Shown: one piece after another, positions 48,401 to 62,278 of the stretch
How positions within the stretch are numbered: the stretch's first letter is position 1
Layout: each line of letters opens with the position of its first letter
NCBI GenBank assembly: GCA_963971225.1
Contig: OZ020267.1
Span: 98,809,536-98,873,535, forward strand
Reading direction: 5' to 3'
Origin: Melieria omissa
Lineage: Eukaryota; Arthropoda; Insecta; Diptera; Ulidiidae
Length of the DNA stretch: 64,000 bases
Program-made: the position numbers and the translations under genes
The notes under the pieces: model-generated
Database searches by the model: none
What the model saw: only the letters and a program-made list of their open reading frames with translations
What the model was told of the DNA's origin: nothing

Positions 48401-49651
48401 AGCAAAAAAAAAACTCTTCAGCTTTATGGCTGCTGGCTGAAAGCGTTTGACTAACGCTTCCTTTGCGTGTTAGTGGCAAATGTATTTAAACTGACGTTTC
48501 GCTGTGGCGCAGCTGTCGATTGCATTTAATTGATTTTTGTTATTGGTTAGTTGGACTGAACTGTGCGGCGTTTGCATTAACTGCGGTGCGAATGCTGACA
48601 GACAGCGAGCTGGAAGTGTGTGGTAAAAGAATTAAGTTAAGAATGAAATCAAGCCAAGTTTAATGGCCTTAATTGTGACTGGTCATTTTTCTGATGAAAA
48701 AGTAATTAGGTTTGATGTTAAATAAGTTAAATATTTGGCCAAAAAACTCTAACCTGAAATAGTTTAATAAGAAATTATAAAAAGTCTTGAAGTCTTTTGT
48801 ATTAGGAACTTCAAATAACAATTTAAACAATTTAAAAAAATAAATTTCCTTGATTTATCAGCAACATCGATTAACATTTTAAATATATTTTGCTACAAAA
48901 TCTTCTTGCTTTTGAGTCAAAAATCTTTTGCTCCACAAATATTTTACTCAATTGAAATATTTTGGTAATCTTTTCTATTCCAACTAAGGAAAGAAATCAT
49001 TAATTCTTGCATTTCTGTTTGATAGTAATTTGTTCAATAAATGCAGCATGCCACAAAATTTTCAACTTGAATACTTAAGTATTTTCTTGCAATTAAATTT
49101 GATTTTAATTGAAGTTGACAATTGTCTGCATTATCATAGAAAAAATCCCAAACAGCAAGAAATTTAATGAACATTGTGTCAGTAAAAAATGCTGTTGGCT
49201 TGCAGCTAAAAAACATTGTAGGTCAGGGTTTTTTATGCCGATTGTTGTATTTCATGTAAATGATGAAAAACGAAAAGCAATCAATGACATTGTTTTGGCG
49301 TTTAGAAAAAGCATAATTACTATGCTAGAATTTAAAGTTGTGGCAGTGTTTTCTACAAGCTGACAAACAACATTCTTTTTAAACACAATGAACACTGATA
49401 TTTAAATATTTTTAAGGCTTTAAAAGAATTTCAAACAATGTGAGTTCTTCGATTTGACAGCATCTTGAATACATTAAGAATAATTAAAACTTTAACAATT
49501 TGGTATATACATATTTGAGTGTGTTGTCAAATTGCAGTGTGATAAATCTAAAAAAAAGGTCGAAACATAGAGTTGACTTTAAAAAAATAAAACACTCAGC
49601 TTCAAATAGTAAAGAATTGAGACAACATATTAAGTTAAGACAAAAATGAGT
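45481..49651. other. Intronic, no gene recognised
   Basis: A (CA)n run lies at about 45892-45910. Sequence at 45640-46480 has balanced composition with overlapping ORFs on both strands and no motif. TTAACCCATTGCAATCC at 47722 resembles one piggyBac-like end without a partner. Confidence 0.5.
47270..47335 (+). mobile_element. Second remnant of a non-LTR retrotransposon C-terminus
   Basis: The + strand reads HLLCYCPVLTRRKCN, corresponding to EHVLCYCPARSRRRR at 780-900. The DNA words TGTTACTGCCCGG and AGACGAA are common to both. Only this short piece is recognisable. Confidence 0.5.
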
Positions 49652-49865
49652 CGGCCTCGATAGTCCAGCGAGTAGAGCAACTACTGGTTTCTCACACCAA
49701 AGGTTCGATTCCTAGCGCGGGCTGGTGAAACGCTCATCTACTTCTAACGCTATTCACATGAAGGAGATGCGAGACATGGCTTGAAAACCTCCAAATGTGA
49801 AAGGAAATTGGCATTTAGGATCCGACATTTTGAAAAAAATCAGTGTTGCATACAAATTACAAACG
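49652..49865 (+). mobile_element. tRNA-derived SINE, copy 2
   Basis: The head CGGCCTCGATAGTCCAGCGAG contains the A-box-like TAGTCCAGCGAGTAGAG. The B box GGTTCGATTCC follows after TTTCTCACACCAAA. The body has TGAAACGCTCATCTACTTCTA, CCTCCAAATGTGAAAGG and GTGTTGCATAC, as in the copy at 40933. Confidence 0.82.
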
Positions 49866-52270
49866 GGTGGAATCTGTCGTATCACATCGGGTCTACATAG
49901 AGCAAAACTTGCTAATCTACGATCTCATCACTGATCTGATTGAACTGATACCAAGTTCTATTAGTAAATACTACCAGTTTCTCACATTTCTGTGCCTACG
50001 TTTAGGAAACTAAACCGGGTCTCCCTGTTTCTCCCTGTTTCTCCCTTTCGCGCCGATAGCAAACTTTCGAAACGTAGGAGAGCAAACAACCTTTAGTCAT
50101 CGACATCGAGACTGAGAAAAAGTGATTTAAAAAAATCTAAAGATGCAGAGGAAAAGAAACATTTTAGTAGTGGAATGATACGCTGGGACCTGTGAAGCAC
50201 GTAAAAGTGATTTTAGGGTTTGAAACCACAAGAATGGTTTTTTTTAATTATGGGTGCCAAATATGGGTTCAAATGGTCTGAGACTCCAAAGTTGTGTACA
50301 GAATCGCCCTAAATGGGAGCTGAGACACAGTGTTTAAAACCAGAGATGGTTTCGCGTAATGGCAACGTACATTAGTCGTCTACTAAGTTAATTTTGAAAC
50401 CCTGAAGAATCAACTTCTTGAGCGTCATAGAATATTTAATATTCAGTCTATAGCAAAGATCTGATTGCCTTGAAGCATTCAGTTTCAGTAGCTTTTTCTT
50501 AATTTACAATTTAGGGCCAGTTGCTTTATAGAAAACTTTCTGAAATCTATATGTATTCCCAATCGTATCGACAGTGTGACTTTTCGTTTCAAAGTCTTTA
50601 GATCAAACACCACTTTGCCTCACCTGTAGAGACTTCAAACCAACCAACGCCACGTCATGGCTTCAAGTCATTAATTTTAAATTTCTTATGTTTTGTTAGA
50701 CGTAGAGGAGCAATTGAAATTTTAATTATAACTTCCGTTGCTTTACAGCGGCATGAAGTGAAAGGAAAAAATTAATTACAAGGAAAAACCTTCGGCGCTC
50801 ATTTGAACTAATTTTCAACACGCATCTGTTCCCATTCGAAATTAAAGCCCTTCCTGTTCGGCGCGCTGGCTGTCTTGTGGGCAGTGCTTAGAAAATTGTT
50901 GTTCTTGTTGTTGTTGTTTTATGTTTAAAATTTCCAGCTATAAAGTTTTTCGCTTTAATCTGGCTCACTGGCCGCTTTACGGGCGACCCAAACAACCCGA
51001 CGCAGCTCAAATCTGCTGCGATCACAGCATCAACGCTACGACCAGTCGTTGTCGGTTTGGTGCAACAACACAACTTGATTGCATGCAACAGTATTTGTTG
51101 TTTTATGTTAGTCTCAGACTTTGCAACGCATTCATTGATAAAAAAAATAATACTTATGCGTTCGACGTGCGAGTATCAAAGAAAGTCTCTTTCAAGCTTC
51201 TTTTTCTCGGCTTCGTTTTGCTGTTTTATTTATGCATATTTTGTTTTTGTAGTTTTTAATGCGTCTGTTAACTGTTAAACGCCGCATGCCAGTGATTAGC
51301 GTCGATTATGCGTGTTATTTAAATTTTATTGTAAACATTGGCGCACAAAAACATTTCATTGTTGCTTTCGCGTCGATGTCAAACGAAGACAAAAAATCGC
51401 TGCTAATTTGTGGGCATTTTTAATTTTCTTCTTTTGTTTTATAGTTTTTTTTTGTGTTTTGAATAGTGTTTTGTTGCTTTACTGTTTTTCATGTGAAAAG
51501 CGTGAACCGTTTTTTTCGCTGGAAAAAAATATGGTGCGACACCAAAGAGTGATCGAGTCGGAGTGCGTGCAACACTTTCGCCGGCCGTGTTAGCATTGTG
51601 ACAATTTAATTATAATTTTCCAGTGCTGCCAAAGCGCGACAGCCAAAGTCACCTACCGCAGCACCGAGTTGGGAAAACTTTCATATCAAGAAAAAATTGT
51701 TTTTACCAAGAATTTTATATTTTGGCCATGATTGTTGTTGCCAGCAATACAAGTTTTGGTTAGCGTTTCTTAATTAGCTGCAAGCACAGCTAAGCGCACT
51801 TTTTCAGCCTCAACGGCTGCCACTTGAAATTCCACCAACAACGTGACGTCAAGTGGGCACGGCACCAGGGAAACGCACAAAGGAATGTCACAAACGTTGT
51901 TATTTATGCGCTTCAACTTGGTTGGCTGCAACGTGGCCGCTTACTTTGCTGCCAACATGCATTGGGGGGAGTGGAAAAGCGGCAAGGAGCTGCGGCAAGC
52001 GATTGCCGTTGTCGTCGCTATGTTGGGAGCCACTAACGCTGCTGGCAAATGTGACAGTGTCACGTGAGCATGTGAAACAGCGTCGACATAGCGCACATAG
52101 CACAGGTCGCCTTGCGCACAAGGAGTGCGTTTGTTGTTTAGTGGTTGTTGTTTTAGTTGTACTCGCTGGGAAAATGATGCGGATATGGAGAATGTTAGGT
52201 TATGTATACAACACAAGACAAGAGTGGGAACGCTACTGGGTTCAAAATAGTTGTTTTTTTAACCAAGAAG
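49866..52270. other. Intronic, no gene recognised
   Basis: CTCCCTGTTT is repeated twice in tandem near 50018-50045. The ORFs at 50921..51593 and 51824..52326 are without domains. (TTG)n near 50899. Confidence 0.5.
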
Positions 52271-52860
52271 AGTCACTAAGCACCTTTGAAGCGGAAGAGT
52301 GTCCAAAAAAATTTCAAAACATATGAAAAATATCATCATTTGAGCCGTTGAAAGTAGTCTGTTATTTCTATTTATAATTATTATTCTGAATTATAAAGAT
52401 TAAAACAATTAGACGCCAACATTTGTTTGGCCATTGAATACAAAATAATGGAGTTTAAGAAAACAATGAAGATACACGTACAGTAGACGCTCACAAATTT
52501 GAACCATTTTGTACAAAGGGTAGGTCGAGTTTTCGAAGGATTAACTGGAAAAAGTCACTAAGCCCCTTTGAAGCGGAAAAATGTCAAACAATTTCAAACT
52601 CTTTGAAAAGATTTGTAATTTGAGTTGTTCAAAGCAGTCTTAACTTAATCATAATTTTTAATATTTAGAATAATTTGTCTGAATAATAGAGATTTAAACA
52701 AATAGACGACAAAATTTGTTTGGCTATTGAATACAAATAACGGGCTTTTAAAAAACAATGTAGATACAGTAGATGCTCACAAATTTGAACCACTTTGTAC
52801 AAAGAGTAGGTCGATTTTTCGAAATGTTCGATTTTCTGGACGTTTCTCATTTAATTAATT
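52271..52860. repeat. Tandem duplication, unit 282 bp
   Basis: AGTCACTAAGC-CCTTTGAAGCGGAA begins units at 52271 and 52553. Each ends with ACAGTAGA-GCTCACAAATTTGAACCA-TTTGTACAAAG-GTAGGTCGA. That terminal block resembles the CAGTAGA-start inverted ends of pogo/Tc1-type elements, but no opposite end is visible. Confidence 0.85.
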
Positions 52861-54143
52861 AAAAAGTGAACTGCATTTAAGAGGTTGAATGTGATGAAAT
52901 TTCAACAAGATGTACTGTAAAAAATTTTATGATGAGTTTTACGATGCCATGATGAAGAACTATAAGCTTAGTAACGTGTCTTGCCGAAACTTCTCCCTTT
53001 TTTGCACTATTTTGAAAAATAATTTACACCTTCGATGAGTTTCTGATAAACTAGACTGAACTGAATTATTTTTAATTTTGTTTTTTTTTAATTTCAAAAG
53101 TCTATTTCTTCCCAACTCTACTTGTGCATACTTAAGTAAATATTTTATAATATCATTATAAATATTATATAAATATTTTAATATCAATAAAAAAAATTAC
53201 CCCCAAAAATATGCGCCAAAATTTTGCATTCATTCAACAATTTCAAGCGCCAACCCATAATTCCAACTTGCCTCGACTCCAATCCATTATGGAGACAAAT
53301 AACAAATTTTGTCAAGTCATTAATTTTATTGCAAAATTGTGCACGTTTCTCGCCGGTGCACTATTACGCGCCTGTTGCATTAATTTTTTCCAACACCGTC
53401 AGCGCCACGGCCGGCTAAATGACCCAACGACGTGATTGGAAAATATGAGTAAAATTGAATAATGGCGTGGCAAACACTAATCATTGGGCCGTTGGTGACA
53501 AATTTGCCTGCCGCAACAATTTGCATTAATGAGCCAATGGTCGTATGCGAAGGTATGCAAGAAAATAGCCCACGACTCGTGCCCGATCGGTGCACGTATA
53601 GATTTTATGTCTTTTCAATAGAGTTTAGACAATTTCCTACACAGAGGCAGTAACGTGCTTGGAAAAATTTTAACTAAAAATATTGAAATTTAGGGCAACA
53701 TTTAGGTTTTTATTTGTTTTATACAAATATTTTATTTATAAAAATGTGCTTGCTCATTTAGTTGGGCTTAATTTTCTTGCAAAAAGTATGAAATATTTTC
53801 CTTGGATTCGCTAATTTTAACAACTAGCACCGTATTTCTACATCGTCTGGCCTTCTGCAACATGTTTATAAAGTTCTGTGAGTAACGTATAAAACATCTA
53901 CTTTGACTTTGAACTAAGAACGTTCCAAGCAATCGTTACACAAACCAAATTATATAATTAAAAATAGTTTTCTTTTTTAAATATTTCTTAATAGAATCGA
54001 AGTATGTTCAATTAATTGAATAAAACAAAGTTAAACCATAAGACAAAGAAGGTTTGCAACTGCAAGTCCGGTCAGATGACGTATATGATAACTATGCTTC
54101 TAAAATTTTAAACTATCAAATCAAATTATATCAAATCAAATCA
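52861..54143. other. Intronic, no gene recognised
   Basis: AT-rich with only short ORFs (53211..53653 on both strands), none with motifs. Confidence 0.5.
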
Positions 54144-54227
54144 AGTAAAATAAAATAAAATAAAATAAAACAAAACAAAATAAAATAAAATAAAATAAAA
54201 TAAAATAAAATAAAATAAAATAAAAGA
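54144..54227. repeat. (AAAAT)n microsatellite, about 84 bp
   Basis: Pentanucleotide repeat like the longer one at 14120, with an internal AAAACAAAACAAAAT variant. An ATCAAATCAAAT stretch precedes it. Confidence 0.95.
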
Positions 54228-56299
54228 ACATTTCGTAGCTTACTAACCCACTTTTTGGCTCTGGCAACAAGTTGCTAAAAGTTTTCTTATCATATTTAAG
54301 CTGAATTCTTAATAATATTGGAAAAGATTTTACTAAACATAAAATTTTCAACTCAAACAGTTAAATTTTGAGTCTTCCTTCCTTTGAGTTTCTCGGAGCT
54401 CACAGCATCCCACCGAAATGTTGCTAAACATTTGCACGCCATGCAACATGCGCATGAAAAACACTCGCCTGCTACCAACAGCGAACAAGTTCGAACGCAG
54501 CCAAACTGCCAGCAGCATACAACATTTGTTGCTGTGCTGACAGCAGCCGAAAGCTGCAACTCCAGCGGTGCCGTCAACAAAAAGACCAACAAACCACATG
54601 CCGGTCGTGTGGTTTGCGCCAGAGCGCAGAACAAGTTCTACAACAACGAACAACGAACCGCTAAAAATAAACTTCGAAGCCAGACGACGGCGAGAGCCAA
54701 CAGCCGCAGCAGCGGGAAAACACAGTTATGGGCCATTTCCACAATTGGCAGCACTGTGCGGTTTCAGTTGCAAGTAGACGGCGCGTTCGTGTGGTTTGTT
54801 GTGGCGGCGTTTGACGGCATCAATTTGGCGTTTTGTTGTGTTTGTTTGTGTATCTTTTTTCGGGCGCGCTTGAAACGGAGCGATTTTCTGCATACGAGGG
54901 CAAAGCTGAACTTGGCCATCGATAGTGGCAACTGAACAATTCGAAATTGCTTTGCGGGGTCGAGCGAAAAAGTGCAAAAATTTTTGTAATTTCTTTATAA
55001 ATTGGCCATGCGGCCAAGACGCAAAGAAACTTTAAGTGTTGCCAATTAATTGCAGCGTCTGACAAGCGTTGCGGCCAAATTGAGGTTTTGCCTTTTTTGT
55101 GAATTCTTTCGTTGACTTTTTGTAATTGTCGCCGCACAACGCTCCGTTGCGCACTTGATCGATACGGCCAACGATTGGCGAACGTTGACGCGCCTGCGCG
55201 AACGATTGATTGCGCGTACGATTTATGCGTTTGGTGTGTGACGACGCGCGCGCACGCGCACCCAAACGCGCACCGATCGACGGCCACTCGAGTGCACAGT
55301 GTAAATTTAATCAAATGCATTGTATGTAATTATTATGCCGATCTTGTTGTTGTGATAAATGGCAGCCGCATGAAATGAAGCGAATTACCAGCCAATCGAT
55401 GAAAAATGTAAATGCTTGATTATTGTCAGCGGGCGATCGACGATCCAGTGAGTGCGTCAGTGAGAATGAATGGGCGCCGAGCGGAGAATGGGAAAATAAG
55501 CGGAAAAGTGTGCTAATCAAACAACACCGAAAAAAAATGGGCCACCAAATTTGGGTGTGAATACGGGGGTGTGACGTGCCGAGCTTTCCAAACGCTTAAC
55601 GGCCACAAATGACAGCTGCAGTGTTGCGACAAAACAAATCAACCGAAATGGCTTTTTAATTAAGTATGTACGTGAAAAGCGCACTTATAAAAAAAGGCAA
55701 TTGCAAAAATTGAAAATAATGCCGAAAACCTGAAAGGCGCGTGAAACAGGCGAAGCGCAAAAGCACGGCTCATTAATAACGCTTTGATAGATTTGAGCCA
55801 TTTTAAAGCGCACCGCCCGCGCCAGCATGAACCACTTGTGGCGAAAGACAACTGAACAAAATAGCCAAACAGCGACAAAGCTGTGTAAAAACAAAAATAA
55901 ATAAAATAATACAAAAATAAAAAACAGCAGAAAAATAAAAAAAACATGCAACAAAAGACAATCGTCGTAGAAAAGTCGGTAGGCGCAGTTGGGACTGTAA
56001 AGCGGTGATTAATTGGCGGGTGGTTTATTAGTTTAAGCACAAAAGCTGCTAAACACTACAAAAATGTATTTTTGTGCCTATTCAGCGGAATAGTGAGCAA
56101 TGAAGTGACTAATTTTGTAATTTATTTCCACTTTGCTCAAGTTTGCCACATTCGTTGGCCAACTCATGCGGAGGAAATGAGTAAAGTCTGACTTGACGCT
56201 TGCGGCTTAAATTGAATGTGTAATATTTTTTAATTATAAAAATTCTACAATAACTTGTGAGCAACAAAATCAGCAATTTGATTCAGAAGAAAACAGTTT
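54228..56299. other. Intronic, no gene recognised; balanced composition 54360-55560
   Basis: The region 54384-55320 is relatively GC-rich and open in several frames on both strands (183 and 166 residues). None of these readings shows a domain, signal peptide or conserved motif. The CGCGCGCGCACGCGCACCC stretch at 55245-55263 is simple sequence. Confidence 0.45.
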
Positions 56300-57880
56300 T
56301 GTGAAAGATGATCTGAAAGATAATTTGAAGATCATACATGAAATGTGGAACTCATTGAGAGGAAATGTTGAGAAAAATGCTAAATTTTAATTTTTTGTTT
56401 TTACATAAACGATGTGTAAAAAACTTTACAACTTGATAGAACATTTTTTGTATTAAATCTTTTTAGCACTAGAATTTTTTTCTATTGCGGTAATTTTGAC
56501 GGGTTTTCAGTTTAAATATCTGAATTTTCTTTAGTATTTGTATCATCTTTTGCTTTGGTGACTTTTATTTTTTTCTATTGTGGAAAATGGTTTATTTTTT
56601 TTATTTTGATTTTTTAGAATTTGTTTAGTGAAAAAATTAGCCAAATCCAATGTGTTTTTTCGAGATATCAGCGGATATGAAATGTAGTCTTTGTAGATAT
56701 GGAAAACTGGCGGTCTTTCTAGTGTTAAAACAAGGATAAATCTGAGCTTTCAACCTTACTTGGAACTTTGAAAGACCACACATGAAATGTTTAACTTAAT
56801 CAGAGAAAATATTTAGAAAATCACAAAATATTAATTTTTTGTTTAAGTACATAAATGATGCGTGCGAAACTTTCCAACTTGATGTTTAGAACTTTTTTAT
56901 ATAGAACCTTGTTACAACAGGGACAAAATTGGGATATTGGGAGAATTTGAAGTCTTCCTTAAACTTCTAGTACCCAATTTTTTGCTATTACAAAATTAAA
57001 ATTGAGAATATTCAGCGTTAAATCTGAAAAAAGTTTACGGAACTTAAAAAAATTACGTAAAAAAGTCAGAAGAAAGAATCAATCGATTTACCAAAACCTG
57101 AGAAACAGAGAAAAACTGGAACTGGAAAATATTATGATTTTATAAAAAGACGTTCCATAAAAATTTCTAAAATCACATGAACAACTGACATATTCCGTCA
57201 AATTCCATCGAATTCGCTAAATCCTGAGAAACAAAAAAATAAGAAAAATACGTTCTGTAGAACTTTAAAAAATCACACATGAAAAATTCTAGCTTAAGTA
57301 TTTTGAGGAAAAACCAATCGAACTCGCTAACTCCTGAGAAACGATAAACGATTGGATCTGGATCAGTGAAATTTTGAAAAATCACACATGAAAAATTCAG
57401 ACTTGTTTTGGGCAAGAACCAAACGCAGTCGCTAACTCCTAAGAAACGATAAAAGATTGGAACTGGAAATGAAAAATATTTAGCATGAAATCTGATTTTA
57501 TACGAAAACCACGGGTGAAGAACTTTAAAAAATCAAATGAAAAATTTGACTGATTCAGGGAGAATCAATTGAACTCGCTTAGTCCTGGAAACAGAGAAAA
57601 TATTGGAATTGGAAATGAAAAATAATCAATTCGATTTGATAAGAAAACTACGTTCCACAAAATTTTGAAAAATAACACTTTAAAAATGCTGTCTTAATTT
57701 GGAGAAGAATCAATTGAACTCGTTAAGTCATGAGAAATGGAGAAAATGTGGAACTGGACTTGGAAGATATTCAGCGTGAAACTTGATCTAATAAGAAAAA
57801 TACGTTCTGCAAAAGTTTGAAAACTCGGGGAGAATCTATTTCATTCGGGGAGAATCTATTTAACTTCAATGCTGTCAGAG
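56300..57880. repeat. Complex tandem array, units about 105-145 bp
   Basis: The core TCCTGAGAAAC-GA-AAA recurs at about 57092, 57217, 57326, 57431, 57576 and 57721. It is joined to GGAACTGGAAATGAAAAATATTCAGC, GTTC-ACAAAACTTTGAAAAATCACACATGAAA and ATCAATTGAACTCGCTAA. A larger direct repeat relates 56320-56465 to 56750-56910. Confidence 0.8.
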
Positions 57881-60800
57881 AAAAATCGGTTTAATATTCA
57901 GGCACCAGCTTAAATTTTAAGTTGAAAACTTTTTGTTTTTATTATAAACCATTACTGAAGGTTTTGGAAGAATCTTTAATCGTGAAAATTTGTCAAATCA
58001 GTGGAAAATGTGTCGTAGCGTTGCTGTACACGGTGGGAAGGCGGCTTGAGAGAGAAAGGATAATATATTTCTTTGATCACTTTTGAACTAAAGTTTCTGC
58101 TCTGTGGGATCCAACACACAAAAACTTGCTTAAGTTATTAAACCACACATTTACGTCTCAATACCAGATCCATTCGATCTTGGTAGTAAATTTTGGTGGT
58201 ATGCCCATTCACTTCTGTAGTCGCGTTCAAACTACTTCCGAATGATCACCTCTTTTGTTGTGTCAACTCTTTCCTTCATAGATTTGTATTCTCTATTCAC
58301 AGTGCTGTCCCAAATTATTAAATACATCGAGTTATTGTCTCTTGTTACTGTCTGATTCTTGCATTTGAAAATCTAGGTAATATTATCCTGTTGAATATAT
58401 TTTTTAGGTTCTTTTATCCCTCGGGGTATATAGTCCTTACAAAAAGTTTTAAATGTTTACGGTCCTTCACACTTAGTTAAATTTTTGTAAAAGATTCTAT
58501 TAGAAGAGTACTAGCTTTTCATTTCAAGTTTCCGTCTTGAAGATTACTGGGACTTTCCACAAAATTTTGCTTCCATAAGGGCTTAATTCAGGCACCTCCC
58601 AAGAGCGCACTTGTAGTTCTCATCTGCTCCTGTTGAGTAATTCTCTTCTAACTCTGGATAGCTATAGAAGTAGACAAGTGTTTCAACAGCCCGAGCTAGG
58701 ATTCGATCCCAGTACCTCTGGTATGCGAAGCTACCCGCTGTACTATCGAGGTCGGCGAAATCATACTGAGTTTTGAATAAATCTGGCCATTACTGCTTTA
58801 AGGTGGATTGTTAGTCATTATGATCGGATTTTCAAACCTTTTATCATTTATCATTAAAATATAGGACATTCACACAAATTATATGTCATTTCATCATCTT
58901 TAAAGCTCCTAAAAAAGGTGAAACTTTTCAACTAGAGCTACTTAGAGTATGAGTGGGATGTGTATTTGAAGCTTTGTCGAACTATTTTAGTTCAGAGTTG
59001 ACTAAAGTGATAAATATACGATTGATAATTGCACTCTATGTCACAATGTTTAGAAAGAAATTACTTATTATTTTGAGTTGTTGGAACTGAGGACGTGATA
59101 TTATCAAATTAAAAATATTTATAGTTTTAATAAAATTCCATAAATCCACCAACCATAAAATGTCATGTCTATTCTTCGTTTTTAAGACGAATTGACGCAC
59201 AGAATAATGTTTCAAATCCAAACTGTCCAAAGTAGGTCTTGTATTTTTATATAAACAAACTTAAAAAAATCAAAAAAAAATATTTTTTGTGGTCCTGAAA
59301 TTGGCTCCCAGACGAGTGAACCACATAGTCTTAATTACCCTAAAGCCCTCAGTTTATTTCATTTAATAACAACAAATTTTAATTGTCATAAGACATCAAA
59401 CAGAGAAGTTGCTCTCAAATATTTAGGGATCAAAAGAAGCTAAAGATAAAGTTGTTTATTTATGTCATGAAAATAATGTCGGCCTTTTCAATTTTTAGCC
59501 GCAATTACTTGCTGTCATTTTGAGAAAGTATCCTTTCCCAAACTCTTATGGGAATTTCTTGAAACTCCGTGTCTCATCCGCTGTTCCATAACAACCAAAA
59601 GGGCAGCTGTCTACTGCCACTTTCTCATACAAAGTTGAATGTCTCTCAAAGTAAATATGCTCTGAACAGCTTCCAACAGTTTCTTTTTTTGTTTTCTCTC
59701 ATTATGTTTTAATTTCTTTTTAGTAGCATTTAAATTTTTTCTGCTACTGTCTCTATTTGCCCAGCAGACAGTAGGGTTTCTTGTGTCTTTTAAAACCATC
59801 TTTTTCAATTGTACTTTTTTTGTACAATTTTTTCTTGTTTGAACAGAAATTTTTGCTTTATCTCACCACAACACAAACAAAAATCTGGCACGATAAAATC
59901 TAAATAAAAAAAACACTGAAAAATCAACGGCAACAAGGTGAAAAGTCTGCAGCGATAAGCCAACGCTGCTGCTATGTAAATTTCGCCGACACTACTTGCC
60001 TGAGCAAAGCTATCTGCATATGGCTGTTGTCTTGAAAACATTGCCTTCCGTTGTAATTGTTGGTAAATTTTGATATTTTATTTACTTGCATTTTTTCTGG
60101 ATTTTGGTAAGAAACGTTAATGAGTGCTTAGGAATTTGGAAAATGCGGCAAAGTTGCCTAATTTTCAAGACACGACCGTGGCATGCTGCAGATAAGACTA
60201 TCTGGCCGTCTGACAGTTGGCTGTGCCTGTGAGTTAATTAAATGAAAACTTCATTTTTTGAAATTAGTCAGCAATGCTGCTAAACAAACAGCCAGCCAGC
60301 CTGTGGTGCTAACCATAGTTTATGGGTAATGCATTTTTAAACTTTCAGTGGGAATAACTTAATTGATCGAGAGCCCAACAAGTGTGGGTTTCGTCAGCAA
60401 CTAATAGCAAGTTTTGGTGGCGCCGCTTGTTTCAAATTAAAAGGCGGTAATCCAATTAAGGCCCGAAAATTCTCTGACCCAATTAGAGTACAAAGAAGAG
60501 TCATGTGTGGCGCCACGAGGGAAAAAAGAACACGAACCAAACCCAGCACCGTTCTCCCCCCACAGTCCGCCGTGGTCTTTGGTCGTTAAAACCGCTGTTA
60601 GTTTGCTTTAGTCTGCACTTATTTCATTTCTCCGCGAGCGCAAAGATCAGTGATCTTTGGCGCTCTGGCGTTTATTTATTGTGCTGCAGTGCTTCCTTTT
60701 TGCACACGGAAACCGCAACACAACAAAAGCACAAATATTTTCAAACAATAAAACTACAAAGCGCACAACAAGCGCCAAACAAACAAAGCCAGCCAAATCG

Positions 60801-62278
60801 ATTGGAAAATGGCGCACACGTTCGTCATTCAACCGCAACTGTTTGGTTGCGAAACAGAACCGCAAAAGCAAAGGATTTACTACTAGCAGCAACATCAAAG
60901 GCGGTGTTTTTTGTTATTTTTTGTTTCCTTTATTTTGTTTTTGTATGACATCGAAATTCAGTTTCGAACATGTGAGACGCCACATGCGAAGTGATATCTG
61001 AGCAAAGCATTCAATTCGAAATCCAGAATAGCAAAAAATTCTGTAAATTCCAAATGCTTTTTTATCAGCGCGATCGCTGCGCATCGATCAAGTGGCGATC
61101 TTATCACTTCAATTTGCAACAACAAAAAAATAAATAAATCTACAAAGCTTTGGCTCTGCTCTGCCTGGATCCTTTCGCAAGCCGGCGTTATTTTAATTTG
61201 TTGCAGGCATGCACTATGTCGGCTCTATCTGCCGACGATCACTCGGGGATATTTACATTTTCCGCTTTAAATGACTGTCGTTGTTGGCGCTGCGGTCGTT
61301 CGACTGCAGATCATCAGATGCGACGCGGCCGCCGCCGTTGCGCCGATGCGCTGATTTATATGCCAATCTTGATATACTTGATGCACTTATTCACTCACTG
61401 AGTGACTGACTGACTGAGTGACTGCCGCACTGCTTGGCTGCTGGCAGCGCTGCACTTGAGCGCTGACATGGCCGCAAGTGCAGACGCGTAATTGAATGTT
61501 TCGAGTGCAGTTCGAGCTGTGCCCCTACGTGCGGCGACCAATGCTGGCGATAGCAATCTGCACGATCGGCAAGTTCAGCTGTAAATACATAAATACACAA
61601 GGTTAATAGTCATATTTTGTAATGTTGTCTAGGCTTTCGAATTCGACTGCCTGTCCCACCAAAATGCCTGTCAGCGCCACAATGAAGAAGAAGAAGGCCG
61701 CAGCAGCCGTTGTTGGCTGTCGCATCGTTTGTTAAGTTGTTGTACAGGTGCCGCACGTCACATGGGTGCGTTCGATCAATCATTCGTGGCTCGCTCATGC
61801 ATACAAACAAACTAAATGGCTTTATCGCCGTTTGAACAATTTCCAATTATTAATTTGCATTTCCACAATTGTCCGCATTAATCTTTGTATTAAAATAAAT
61901 ATAAACATTTACCAGCTAAACAAGCAGTCATTGCCATCAATAAGCCTAAGCGATAAGATCGTCAAACAATCGAACAGCTACAACAACATCAACAACAACA
62001 ACAAGACATTGTTACAACTTTGATTGAGCGCTCAAACAAAACAAACAAGAATCACAAAAATGCCTTAGAAATTGGAAAGAAAAAAATTCAAAAAGCCAAT
62101 AAAAAATTATATCTTTGAATAAGCGCAACTGATCCGGCGCTGATCTCCAAACAACAAAATCAATAAGTCTAACTGGCTAACAAGTCGCGCATTTTCGACT
62201 ACTTAAACTTTCTATTTATTATTTTGAGCGAAAGAGTAGCGCTGCGAGGTATTTGGGAAATGACTGCAAATAGCTCAC
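57881..62278. other. Intronic, no gene recognised
   Basis: AT-rich apart from 60480-61720. ORFs such as 60505..60948 have no recognisable features. A TGAGTGACTGACTGACTGAGTGACTG stretch lies near 61399. One SINE fragment within is listed separately. Confidence 0.45.
58655..58757 (-). mobile_element. tRNA-derived SINE, copy 3 (5' part)
   Basis: In reverse it reads CGCCGACCTCGATAGTACAG, then CGGGTAGC. The B box is GGGATCGAATCCTAGC. TGTTGAAACACTTGTCTACT follows, as in the two + strand copies. The 3' body beyond the first ~100 bases is not clearly shared and may be truncated. Confidence 0.75.
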
